A stretch of DNA of 64,000 nucleotides from contig CM022944.1 of assembly GCA_012931725.1 (NCBI GenBank), forward strand, positions 108,863,366-108,927,365, given 5' to 3'. A program made the position numbers and the translations under genes. The notes under the pieces are model-generated. The model searched no databases, was not told where the DNA came from, and saw nothing but the letters and a program-made list of their open reading frames with translations. Below, in pieces: positions 1-9,849 of the stretch; positions within the stretch are counted from its first letter, which is position 1; every line of letters begins with the position of its first letter. This stretch comes from Litsea cubeba. Taxonomy: Eukaryota; Streptophyta; Magnoliopsida; Laurales; Lauraceae.

Positions 1-787
1 CATGGAGTAGGATCAAGAAGTTGAGGCATAAAGATCGTGGTAAGATGATAAGATAAGCATGGACTTCTCTATCATTGGGTCATGACAATTTTGGCAGGAC
101 CCTTAATCTAGGTTAAGACCTTTTATTTTTATTTTGGAACATGATGGACATAAATTAAGTGGGACCAACACATTTATTCTATACTTTAAAAGTTGCAGTC
201 CAATTAAATGTATTGATGCTTTTACTCTGCTTGTTAATGGTTTACACGTCTCAATGGAGTAAAGGCTGCATCAGACTCAAACTTTGGACTTGGTGTCTAC
301 TTAAAAACTGGCTGATATGTTAAACAGGGTTGAGTGTTGATCCTTGATTAGTTGACACCTACCTACAAAGTTAAAATAGCAGGCCTTGATTGTCTCTGCT
401 TTCTTATCTTTCCATGCCAACATGTGTTGTTGACGGCTCTTTTAACTTTCATCTGATGGGCCATCAACAACAATTTTAGATTTTGAAATATGTGGTGTTG
501 TGGGGATCTTTTCACCTGTGGAACAATGGTACAGGGAAAACAAGTCGGTGCCTTTGTCATGGCCACGTCAGTTTCTTTTCATCCCATGATCTCATGATCT
601 AAGGATCTGACCAATTTTACACCCATTGAATTTTTATTCGTTATTGAATTGAATCTAAAAAAAAATTACAGTAACATTAAAATTTAAGTCAGAAAAAAAT
701 ATCTTCACACAGGTCAAGTCACATGAGGATCATTTTCTTCCTTCTTTCTTTCTTTTTTTGTTAAATAAAAAAGATGATTATGAACTA
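1..787. other. Intergenic, no gene seen
   Basis: AT-rich sequence with scattered A and T tracts. Open frames here are short and resemble no family I recognise. It ends against the terminal inverted repeat that begins at 788. Confidence 0.6.
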
Positions 788-1867
788 GGGGGTGTTTGGA
801 TAACTACATAATATAATATCAATAAGTTTAAATATTGTAAGATTTCATTATCATATAATAAAATAGTATCATATTATTATATAGTGTCACTTATGGTGTT
901 TAGCAATTTTTACAAATTTCAATATACCTTTGAAGTGTTTGACAATTTATAAAAAAAAAACTCACAAGATGATATACTAAATAAAAAACGGAATGAAAGT
1001 AATCAATTGACCCAATGCAGGACCCATTAATTAGTAATCACAAGTGTTAATAATCATGGTAGGACCCACTATTGTTAAAAAATCACATGATTAAATGTTA
1101 AAACCTTGAGATCCAAGCAATACTGTTTGATTAAAGTAGGTCCACCAAATGTTGATAGCCATAGTGTAATACATCTAATGGTGATTATCACAAATGAGCC
1201 TATCTGTTTTTTTTTTTTGTAAAACCTTATCTAATGCCAAGCATCATTGATGAATCTATCTATGAGAAATTATTATGGGACCCATTTGATATTTGTAGTC
1301 ATACTACCACAATGGGAGCTATCAAATAGTGGGACCAATTTAATGATGACAAACGTCTAACTACAATCACACAATTCAATTTTGGTAATTAATTAGAAAC
1401 CTAGCTAATTTTGATAGTATGGGACCCACCTAATGTTGGTTATCGTGATGAAGGGTTTCTAGTGTGACATCAATAAGACCCTCATAATATTGATAATTAA
1501 AAATGGCCATGTAATTGTGATATGGTTATAGGACCCCACATTAAATTTGTAAGTATTGTGGGGCCAATGTAATATTAGGATTCATAGTTGCAATGAAGAT
1601 CATTAAATGTTAAAACTTATAGTGAGCCACTATAATTAATAGTTGCCCGTGAGTTCTTTCTAAATAAAAATATATTTTGTAACAAAAGATTATCTTATAC
1701 AACATATCCTTGAATAATGTAATATGGAGGTTTTTAGAAGAAAGAAAGATACTGTAATATACTTTCTAAGTTATCCAAACACCTCATTTTTTGGTGCATA
1801 GATTATATTCTAAACTAGCATATAATATGAAAAAATCTCTTGAAATATTTTGTTTCCAAACACCCCC
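788..1867. mobile_element. TIR DNA transposon remnant or MITE, about 1.08 kb
   Basis: The left end reads GGGGGTGTTTGGA and the right end is its inverse complement (TCCAAACACCCCC), giving a 13-bp terminal inverted repeat. The trinucleotide CTA lies directly outside both ends, which would fit a 3-bp target duplication as in PIF/Harbinger elements, although CTA is not the usual TWA. The interior is AT-rich, contains many copies of GGACCCA-like words, and has no transposase frame. Assignment to a superfamily is uncertain. Confidence 0.55.
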
Positions 1868-2495
1868 CTAACTCTCTTCCTTAATTCGAGATTAAAAGCA
1901 GTGGCAATTACCAAAAAGAAAATCCAAATCTAACATCAAAACAGTCCTCACAATCTTGGTTTTGCGTGAGACCCACCATGGATACTTGTTGGGTGGTTTG
2001 AAATTTGAATTGTCTTCCACTCTATCAATCTTACATTTTGAAAAACGGCATTATACAGTCAAGAGTCAAACTTTCTTTATTTGATGGAAGGTAAGCTGTG
2101 GAACGTGTACTGTCCTCGGACTTGCTCATGTACAAAGTCAAATTGATAATAAGTTGACTTGAAGCAAGTAGCTTTGAGGTCAATGGTTTTGATTAATAGA
2201 TCTGATGAAAGCTATTTTCACGAATGTTGCACTAGTCCTTGTGCAACCCTTTTTCCACAAAAGAAAAAAAAAATGGAAGTAAAAGGTAGATAAGATTTTG
2301 TTTAAAGAAAATTATTTTTTATCATTTAATGCGAATGCTTTTTCACTAAAAACACGAACATAAAAGCAATGCAACTTTTTGTATATCTGAAAATGTGTTT
2401 TTCAAGGAAGGGTGGAAAAGGCAAATATTCCAAAAAAATATATATATATATAAAAAAAAAGTCTATGCTTTTTCATTTTCATGATGCTATAGAAA
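1868..2495. other. Intergenic, no gene seen
   Basis: AT-rich DNA with a short (TA)n run near 2443 and several A tracts. No coding pattern, RNA gene or element boundary is visible. Confidence 0.5.
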
Positions 2496-3010
2496 TGACT
2501 CATGCTATTTCCTTTGAGTGGGAGGAGTGGAACTTCACGTAGGATTCACCAATTAAAAACTTCAACTACTCGAAATTAGGCGGACCTAGGAACTTTAACT
2601 TGGGTGGGGGGCATCTATGTAAAAAAAAAAAAAAAAAAATTGGGTGAAGGGGCAAATGTTAAAAAAAATATTAATTTTAAAAATTTGTAGGTGGGTTTTA
2701 AGAGTTTTAAGCTTTTTTCAAATATGGGTAGGGGCTTTAGCGCTCAGACCCTTATACTCGTGTCCCCCTCTGCACAAAATGAATGCTCTTCCCTTGAGTG
2801 GGATATCTTGAATTTGCGAAAATGGAAACCATTGCAACATTGAAACCGAAAATATAATGAAAGCTCAATCATATGATGGACCAACTCCTATTGAAGTAAG
2901 ATTTGAGGACTTTTCATGCAAAGGCAAGCCAAGCCATTCATGTTAAGGGATTCCTATTTTAAATAGGTGAGCTCCACTCCTCCCACTATAGGACACATGA
3001 GTTAGACAAT
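2496..3010. repeat. Dispersed repeat with inverted ends, copy 1
   Basis: The left end carries CTCATG followed by GTGGGAGGAGTGGA, and the right end carries the inverse complement (TCCACTCCTCCCAC then CATGAG). A shorter relative with the same two ends lies at 3497-3727. The arrangement looks like a non-autonomous TIR element family, but no target duplication was resolved. Confidence 0.45.
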
Positions 3011-3496
3011 TAGAGGATCAGGACTTATATTCATGTACATATAGAAAAGGTAGAAAGACAGCTTCATTGGCTACTCTTTGTGAGTAAATCTCCTTGATGA
3101 AAATATGATGTGGGACGTTGCACAACTGGCCCATATACAAAGTCAAGTTGTGTTTAGGTCAACTGTTTTGCTTAATAGGCCTCATGATTAAAGCATGAAT
3201 ATTGCTCGAGCCCTAGTCTTCTTGGCCTATGATGTTCACACACACAAACACGAGTATATAAACATGGATGTAGGGATTGGAGTTAGAACTCTGCACTTCT
3301 AAAAAGCTAAGATACATATAGTTATCCAAATTACTTCTTTAAAATACTTTTGAATTAATCAAATTGTCATTATTTACATTTATTTGTGACATTACTTATA
3401 TTTAAAAGTAAGAAAATCAAAAGAACTATATCAAATAACAGACAATAAGATATGTTAAATTTGTACCCTAGAAATATAGGTACATTATAATACCCC
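3011..3496. other. Intergenic, no gene seen
   Basis: AT-rich spacer between two related repeat copies. No coding or RNA feature is visible. Confidence 0.5.
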
Positions 3497-3727
3497 ACTC
3501 ATGTTGCTTCCTTTTAATGGGAGGAGTGGAACTCGACAATGGGCTCATCTGCTGAAAATTTTAACTGCTCAAAATCAAAGTATGGTTGGCCTATATATCT
3601 CCCGTCGAAGAAAAAACTATAGACATTCGATGTAAGGAAAGAGCATTGATGTCAGGGGATACATATTTTCAATAGGTGGGCCTCATTTGGAGTCCACTCC
3701 TCTCACTAACCGGAAGCGCAAGTTAGA
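3497..3727. repeat. Dispersed repeat with inverted ends, copy 2
   Basis: Shorter relative of the repeat at 2496-3010. It begins CTCATG, then ATGGGAGGAGTGGAAC, and closes with a TCCACTCCTCTCAC inverse end. The interior has diverged and is partly deleted. Confidence 0.4.
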
Positions 3728-4384
3728 TGGTTTGAGTATCAAGACTTTTGATTTCAAGATTGACTCAGCTGACACAACACATGATCAGCTTGACTCACCG
3801 AGTCACATTTCTTTTCAAGGACCAGTTAGCATTGACAGTTAGAAATGGTTAAAGAATCTCAAATAAAATGGCCCCTCAATGCACATTTTATATTGGTACA
3901 CTTCCTTTCAACAACCCATTTTTATCGGATTGACAATAAGAAATGATGAAAGAATCCCAAATACTAGGCCCTCAATTCATATTTGTAAATTGGCAAGACC
4001 ATGTCATGACAAAGCTGACGAAGGAAATTTACGTAATAGCTCTTTGATTCCACACATTATATAAATTGGTGGGATCCTGACAACAAAGACTTTTCTTCTC
4101 CTCATGAAGTCAGTTTCAAAACTACTGTCCAGAGCTGATATGAGAAGAAATCAACCACTTGGAATGGGAAAAGTATTGGCTAGGCTGTAATTCGCTTTAA
4201 AATGTTCTGAGCATATATAATTGTCATAATGGTGTAGCTGCTCGGAGCTAATTGGGCAAAGGGGCTCATGACCCAAATGAACCCTCTTGGGATCCAGCTC
4301 ACACCTATCCCACCCCATACCAAATTTAACCTGTGATGGGTCTTTTGATTTACTAAATTAATCAAATCCAACCTGAGACTTAAT
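3728..4384. other. Intergenic, no gene seen
   Basis: Mixed-composition DNA upstream of the large Ty3/gypsy element. The small open frames here show no recognisable domain. Confidence 0.5.
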
Positions 4385-4460
4385 GCTCTTGTGAGAGCTA
4401 GTTGTTACCGTCTTACGGCGATAGACACCATGATGGGGCCGTGGGCCCCACTGATCACGG
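4385..4460 (+). repeat. Left arm of an inverted repeat flanking element A
   Basis: The stretch from GAGAGCTAGTT to CACCATGATGGGG and on to CACTGATCAC is matched, inverted, by 15711-15800 just beyond the 3' LTR (GTGATAAGTGG, CCCATCATAGTG, AGAGCTAGC). By eye roughly three quarters of positions agree. The simplest reading is that element A landed inside an older foldback MITE whose two arms are now 10.4 kb apart. Confidence 0.45.
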
Positions 4461-4660
4461 AACCAGGGGATGGAAAGAGCCATCTTTGGTAGGCCCAGAT
4501 ATCAAGTTTGGGTTGAATCCCAGGCCTCTAATCCCCTTGATCTGTGGCCCACAAGCTTACTGAATTATATTAAAGAAGATTCTTTGACCATAGATCCAAC
4601 GTCCATTCCATTTGGATGGGTGCAAAATAAAATTCATGGGCTTCAACCGTTATTCAAGGG

Positions 4661-5300
4661 TGTCCAACCCGAATTGCGGTAAAGAGTCAGGTCCAGACAA
4701 CCCGGTCCGTCCAAGGTCATGGGTCAGGCCAGTTTAGCTCAGCGGATATTCGAAACTCGTTGAAGGAAGCCTCGTCACGTCAAGGCCTCCGAGTCATCAC
4801 AACGAAGTCCTCCCCTCACCCGCTCTTACCAAATCTCGCGAAGAAACTCTCAAGTCTCACCTGCCCTCCACCTTGCTCGTTCCTCGAGGACACGTCTGAG
4901 GCTCCAAGCCCTCCGCCTTGCTCGTTCCTCGAGGACACGTCTGAGGCTCCAGGCTCCAGAGAGACGTTGTTGCGCTCCAAGCCCTCCGCCTTGCTCGTTC
5001 CTCGAGGACACGTCTGAGGCTCCAGGCTCCAGAGAGACGTTGTTGCATCCCATCTGTTGGGGGATGGTTATAAATTCAGGGTCTCCTCATCACTTGAGGG
5101 GCAATGATAAAAATCTTACTCACATCTCTCTCGCTTGTAATCCACCTTATCAATCAAAGATCACCATATTCAAAGTGGACGTAGGTCATACAGACCGAAC
5201 CACTATAAGTTCCCTCTCTCTCTCTCATTTATTTACTACATTCTCACCTAGCATTTATTACTTGACCGGTGGTGTCCGAAACCTATTTTTGGCATCATCA
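4661..5300 (+). repeat. 5' LTR of element A
   Basis: Matches 15060-15702. It lacks roughly the first 10 bases of the 3' copy, which starts TGATGGGTCAGG, and ends in CATCA. It contains three copies of a unit of about 40 bp centred on TTCCTCGAGGACACGTCTGA. A TATAAAT box lies at 5069-5075, about 230 bp before the LTR end, and is the likely start region of the sense transcript. Confidence 0.9.
5069..5075 (+). promoter_or_regulatory. TATA box of the element A sense promoter
   Basis: TATAAAT preceded by GGGATGGT; the identical context recurs in the 3' LTR at 15471-15477. Its place inside the LTR fits the U3 promoter of a Ty3 element. Confidence 0.7.
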
Positions 5301-5320
5301 GTTTGGCGCCGTCTGTGGGA
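5301..5320 (+). other. Primer-binding site of element A
   Basis: Directly after the CATCA end of the 5' LTR comes GTTTGGCGCCGTCTGTGGGA. The same site, inverted, sits next to the LTRs of the minus-strand elements at 36850 and 25856, showing that all three Ty3-like elements prime from the same tRNA. Confidence 0.8.
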
Positions 5321-5354
5321 AACGAACAAAAGTTCTCATCCTATTTTGAAAATC

Positions 5355-7520
5355 ATGGTGATCAGCACAAGATCAGTAAGACGAGAAGACAATCCCGTCC
5401 AGGCTACAGGTCCGGGTCCTTCCAGGCGCCCAGACTCCCCTACCCAGGGAAATAATGGTCCTCCACCGGGTAACCCCTCTCCAAATACTCTCCCCCCTGC
5501 ACCGACTCCGCAGCAGATGCTGGAAACCATGCAACAGCTGTTGGCCCAAAACCAACAAATCTTGCAACTCATGCTGGCGGGACAAGGAGGAGCACTCCAG
5601 GGTGGAGCACCTCACCCGGGCGCCCATCCCCCGGGCGCCCATCTCCCAGGCGCCCAGGATGGAGCACCCCTCCCGGGCGCCCATCTCCCAGGCGCCCAGG
5701 ATGGAGCACCTCTCCCGGGCGCCCGTCTCCCAGGAGCCCAAGACGGAACAGTACCACACCAAGGCGCCCATACTCTCGGCGCCCAGAGAAGAGCACCTCA
5801 CTTGGGCGCCCCTCATCATGGCGCCCAAGGTCGAGGACCACATCATGGCCTCCATGGCCGAGAAGCACATCAGAGCTTCCGTGACCACGAAGTTCCTCCA
5901 CCCCCTGGTAGAGCCCATGGAGGGTTACCACCTCGACCCTTCCCTCAGGACGAGGAGGACTCTCACTTCCAAGAAGGGGGAAGTGAGAATCACTGCATGG
6001 AAGATGAAAGTTATTTCCCCGTTCCATCCAGGGAGCTTCACACTCACTGGGAAGAAAAAATCAAAGAGATGCAGAATCAACTGGGCGATGTCTTCAATGC
6101 AATGAAGGCCCAGGCACCGGAGACTGTGGATTATCTAGTCGGGCGGACGGATACACCGTTCAAACCCGATATAGTACATTACCCACTTCCAAGGAAGTTC
6201 AAGATGCCGTCCATGGAGACCTTCGATGGGAGGAAGGATCCATTAGACCATCTTGAAACTTACAAAACCAGGATGCAGCTCCACAACATCCCTGACGAGA
6301 TAATGTGCAGAGCCTTTCCAACCACGTTGAAAGGTTCTGCCCGCCTGTGGTTCGCAAATCTCCCCTCAGCATCCATCGCCACCTTCGGAGAGTTGAGCAA
6401 GTCTTTCGTCTCGCACTTCATAGGTGGGCGCCGCCACCAGAAGCCCGCAACACACCTGCTTAGTATAAAGCAGGAGGAGAATGAAAGCCTAAGGAGTTAC
6501 CTCACTCGTTTTAACGAGGAGGTACTCCAAATCGAGGAGCCCGACGACAAGGTCTCCATGACGGCTTTCCTTGGAGGCCTCCGTTCCTCGAGTTTTCTCT
6601 TTTCCGTAATGAAGCGCCCGCCGAAGAGCTTCTCGGAACTATTGGCCAAAGCCCAAAAGTATATGAATGCGGAAGACATCACCAGGGCGAGGCGCGGAGA
6701 ATCCTCCAGAGCGAACAATAAGGGAAAAGAGAGGAGCAGAGATGAGAACAAGGAAGCTAGCAACAAGCGGAGCAAGACAGAGAGAGTACCTGTCAGAGAC
6801 CGACTTGGTCCCACTCCGCAAAGGGACAGGCTGGCGTTCACGCCTCTCACGGCCACGGTGGAGCAGATCTTGTTCCAAATACAAGATGATCCAGCCATAA
6901 AATGGCCAGGAAAGATGAAGTCTCCTCCGAATCGGAGGAATCCGAACAAATACTGTCGCTTCCATCGCGACCATGGCCATGACACTGACGACTGCTACGA
7001 GCTCAAACGCCAGATTGAGGATCTCATCCAGCACGGCCACCTACGTCAGTATGTTGCTGGCAGGGGACCAGCACCTCCACCGCCTCCACCTCACAATCAG
7101 GAAAATCAGCAACCGATCGGAGAAATCCGAACAATTTCTGGAGGGCTAACAGAGTCGCTCTCGGCCATGAAGGCCCATGCCAGAAAGGCAAGGCATCCTG
7201 AGGAGGCACGCCCGTCCAAGGCGCCAAGGCATGGAAATAATGAAGTTATATCCTTCTCAGACAAGGATTTGGAGGGGATCCAGCACCCTCACGACGACCC
7301 TCTAGTGCTCACAATGACGGTCGCCAATTATCAAGTGCATAGGATCCTGGTAGACAGTGGAAGCTCTGCAGACATTCTGTTTGTAGAAACTTATGACAAG
7401 CTAAGGCTGGGACGGGAGAGGTTGCAGCCCGTCAAGTTTGCTCTCATCGGCTTTTCGGGAGAGAAGGTGTATCCCCTTGGGGCAATCACACTGCCAGTCA
7501 CAGCCGGGACTGCGCCTTGA
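5355..7520 (+). CDS. gag: Gag and N-terminal protease of element A
   Basis: Capsid and nucleocapsid polyprotein that packages element RNA into cytoplasmic particles, fused to an aspartic protease. The start chosen is the ATG at 5355 (MVISTRS), 50 bases after the primer-binding site. Upstream in-frame sequence is LTR and lacks this context. Order: a proline-rich head with a Gln-rich helix (APTPQQMLET), a collagen-like Gly-Ala-Pro repeat at about residues 75-155, then a retrotransposon gag domain at about 280-450 (MFDG-like METFDGRKDPLDHLETY). A nucleocapsid zinc knuckle follows, in which the usual CCHC is Cys-His-His-Cys (CRFHRDHGHDTDDC). The protease motif ILVDSGSSADILF is near residue 665. 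The frame ends at an in-frame TGA (7518-7520) inside the protease; the same frame then continues, so the stop is a mutation. Confidence 0.88.
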   Translation: MVISTRSVRREDNPVQATGPGPSRRPDSPTQGNNGPPPGNPSPNTLPPAPTPQQMLETMQQLLAQNQQILQLMLAGQGGALQGGAPHPGAHPPGAHLPGAQDGAPLPGAHLPGAQDGAPLPGARLPGAQDGTVPHQGAHTLGAQRRAPHLGAPHHGAQGRGPHHGLHGREAHQSFRDHEVPPPPGRAHGGLPPRPFPQDEEDSHFQEGGSENHCMEDESYFPVPSRELHTHWEEKIKEMQNQLGDVFNAMKAQAPETVDYLVGRTDTPFKPDIVHYPLPRKFKMPSMETFDGRKDPLDHLETYKTRMQLHNIPDEIMCRAFPTTLKGSARLWFANLPSASIATFGELSKSFVSHFIGGRRHQKPATHLLSIKQEENESLRSYLTRFNEEVLQIEEPDDKVSMTAFLGGLRSSSFLFSVMKRPPKSFSELLAKAQKYMNAEDITRARRGESSRANNKGKERSRDENKEASNKRSKTERVPVRDRLGPTPQRDRLAFTPLTATVEQILFQIQDDPAIKWPGKMKSPPNRRNPNKYCRFHRDHGHDTDDCYELKRQIEDLIQHGHLRQYVAGRGPAPPPPPPHNQENQQPIGEIRTISGGLTESLSAMKAHARKARHPEEARPSKAPRHGNNEVISFSDKDLEGIQHPHDDPLVLTMTVANYQVHRILVDSGSSADILFVETYDKLRLGRERLQPVKFALIGFSGEKVYPLGAITLPVTAGTAP

Positions 7521-9846
7521 ACTTCCACTACAATGGTCAATTTCCTGGTGATTGACTGCGCATCGGTTTACAATATCATCCTGGGGCGTCCAACTCTTAA
7601 TGCCTTAAGAGCGGTCCTCTCTACGTTTCATCTCATCCTCCGGTTTCCAACTCCTAATGGGATCGGAGAGGTAAGAGGGAATCAAGTAGCTGCAAGGGAA
7701 TGCTACGTCTCATCTATGAAAGCCAAGAAGACGCAGGAGGCGTTACAGGTCGAAATCTCGGACCCAAGAGATGAAACCACGGCAGAGAGAGGAGAACCAG
7801 TCGAGAAGCTCACCTCAGTGGTCCTAGATGAAGACTTCCCAGCCAAGAGAGTACAAATTGGCTCTTCTCTCCCTGAGGATCGGGCCAGCCAGCTGACAGA
7901 CTTCTTGAGAAGTAATATGGATGTTTTCGCATGGTCACATGCGGATCTTGAAGGGATTGATCCCGACGTCGCAACCCACCGCCTCAATGTCGACCCTGGC
8001 TACAAGCCTGTCCGACAAAAGCTTAGAGGGGCCTCCACAGAAAGGGCCCAAGCAATGGACAATGAAGTCGGAAAGTTGCTGGAGAACGGGGCTGTCAGGA
8101 AGTAGCCTACCCTGAATGGCTCTCAAATGTTGTGATGGTGAAGAAGTCCAGCGGAAAATGGCGCCTGTGCGTTGACTTCTCGGAGGTTAACAAAGCGTGC
8201 CCAAAGGACAGCTACCCCCTACCAAGGATTGACCTCCTCATCGACGCCACAGCAGGTCATGAACTACTCTCATTTTTGGATGCATACTCTGGATACAACC
8301 AGATTAGCATGCACCCCCCGGATCAGGAGAAGACATCATTCATCACCCCGAAAGGAACCTACTGTTATAGGGTCATGCCTTCGGACTGAAGAATGCGGGC
8401 GCCACCTATCAACGTCTAGTGAACAAGATGTTCCACTCTCAAATCGGGCGGACCATGGAGGTTTACGTAGACGACATGCTGGTGAAGAGCCTCGCCGCAG
8501 CCGACCATATCGCCCATCTGCAAGAGGCCTTTGACACTCTCAGGCTTTTTCGCATGAAATTGAATCCTGAGAAGTGTGCCTTTGGTGTAGGATCCGGAAA
8601 GTTCTTAGGTTTTATGGTCGACCAGAGGGGGATCGAGGCGAACCCAGATAAAATTAAGGCCATAATAGATATGAAGTCACCCTCTTCCACAAAGGAGTTG
8701 CAGCGCCTCAATGGAAGGATTGCGGCACTTAGCAGATTTGTCTCCAAATCTGCAGACAAGTGCTTACCCTTCTTCAAGATCCTCCGCAAAACATTCCAAT
8801 GGGGGCCCGAGGCTGAAGAAGCATTCCAGAAGCTCAAAGTTTACCTGACCGCTCCCCCTCTCCTCTCGCATGCTACACCAGGCGAAGTGCTGTACCTGTA
8901 TCTTTCGGCTTCACCCTCAGCCGTGAGCTCTGTTCTCATAAAGAATCAGGATGGAGCGCAAAAGCCTATCTACTATGTGAGCAGAGCCTACCGAGGGGCA
9001 GAGTCCAAATACCCAGAGCTCGAAAAACTGGCCCTCGCCCTGATCTCCACTGCAAGGCGTTTACGACACTATTTTCAGGGCCACACCGTGGTGGTAGTAA
9101 CAGATCAACCTTTGAAAAGAGTTTTGGGGAAACCTGATGTAGCTGGAAGACTTGTGAAGTGGGCGGTAGAGCTGGGGGAGTTTGATGTTAAGTATCAACG
9201 AAGGTCTGCCATCAAAGCACAGGCTCTAGCTGACTTCGTAGCCGAATTCACTTATGATGAAAACCAAGTAGATGGAACAGCGGTGCTCACCTCCTTGCTA
9301 GCACCACAGGACCCTCAAACCCTGGGCGCCCAGCTTCCCTCGGGCGCCCAGCCTCTCCTCCAAGCCCCGGGCGCCCCACTCCCTCCTCAAACCCTGGGCG
9401 CCCAGCTTCCCTCGGGCGCCCAGCCTCTTCTCCAAGCCCCGGGCGCCTCACTCCCTCCTCAAACCCTGGGCGCCCAGCTTCCCTCGGGCGCCCAGCCTCT
9501 CCTCCAAGCCCCGGGCGCCCCACTCCCTCCTCAAACCCTGGGCGCCCAGCTTCCCTCGGGCGCCCAGCCTCTTCTCCAAGCCCCGGGCGCCTCACTCCCT
9601 CCTCAAACCCTGGGCGCCCAGCTTCCCCCGGGTGCCCAGCCTCTTCTCCAAGCCCCGGGCGCCTCACTCCCTCCTCAAACCCTAGGCGCCCAGCTTCCCT
9701 CGGGCACCCAGCCTCTTCTCCAAGCCCCGGGCGCCTCACTCCTCCCTCAAACACTGGGCGCCCAGCTTCCCTCGGGCGCCCAGCCTCTTCTCCAAAGCGC
9801 CCAGGTACCTCCCCAGAGGTCGATTGCCCCGCCTTTACCGGTCTGA
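7521..9846 (+). pseudogene. pol: Protease end, reverse transcriptase and RNase H of element A (broken)
   Basis: Copies element RNA into DNA and removes the RNA strand. Three open pieces cover it: 7533-8105, 8132-8389 and 8419-9846. The protease tail (VIDCASVYNIILGRPTLN) is followed by the reverse transcriptase with LDAYSGYNQI and the catalytic YVDD box (YVDDMLVKS at about 8463). The Ty3-type RNase H follows (KPIYYVSRAYRGAESKYPELEKL to about 9250). Single-base losses near 8105 and near 8380 shift the frame twice; sequence on each side aligns to the same family in the shifted frame. A tandem linker follows, then a TGA at 9844-9846 just ahead of the second RNase H. With the TGA at 7518, gag-pol has four lesions. 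Confidence 0.88.
9312..9803 (+). repeat. 72-bp tandem repeat linker between the two RNase H domains
   Basis: About seven copies of a 72-bp unit in frame with pol, each encoding a 24-residue block rich in Gly-Ala-Gln and Pro (LGAQLPSGAQPLLQAPGA). Each unit carries three GGGCGCCC or GGGCGCCT words. The unit length is a multiple of three, so copy number can change without breaking pol. Confidence 0.85.
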
Positions 9847-9849
9847 AAA

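Noticed and set aside
4718..4760. tRNA-like word TTTAGCTCAGCGG in the LTRs
   Set aside because: It is part of both LTRs of element A and lacks the rest of a cloverleaf.
5040..5354. N-terminal extension of gag back to 5040
   Set aside because: The sequence is LTR and primer-binding site and begins at a TTG. The ATG at 5355 matches the start retained in element B.
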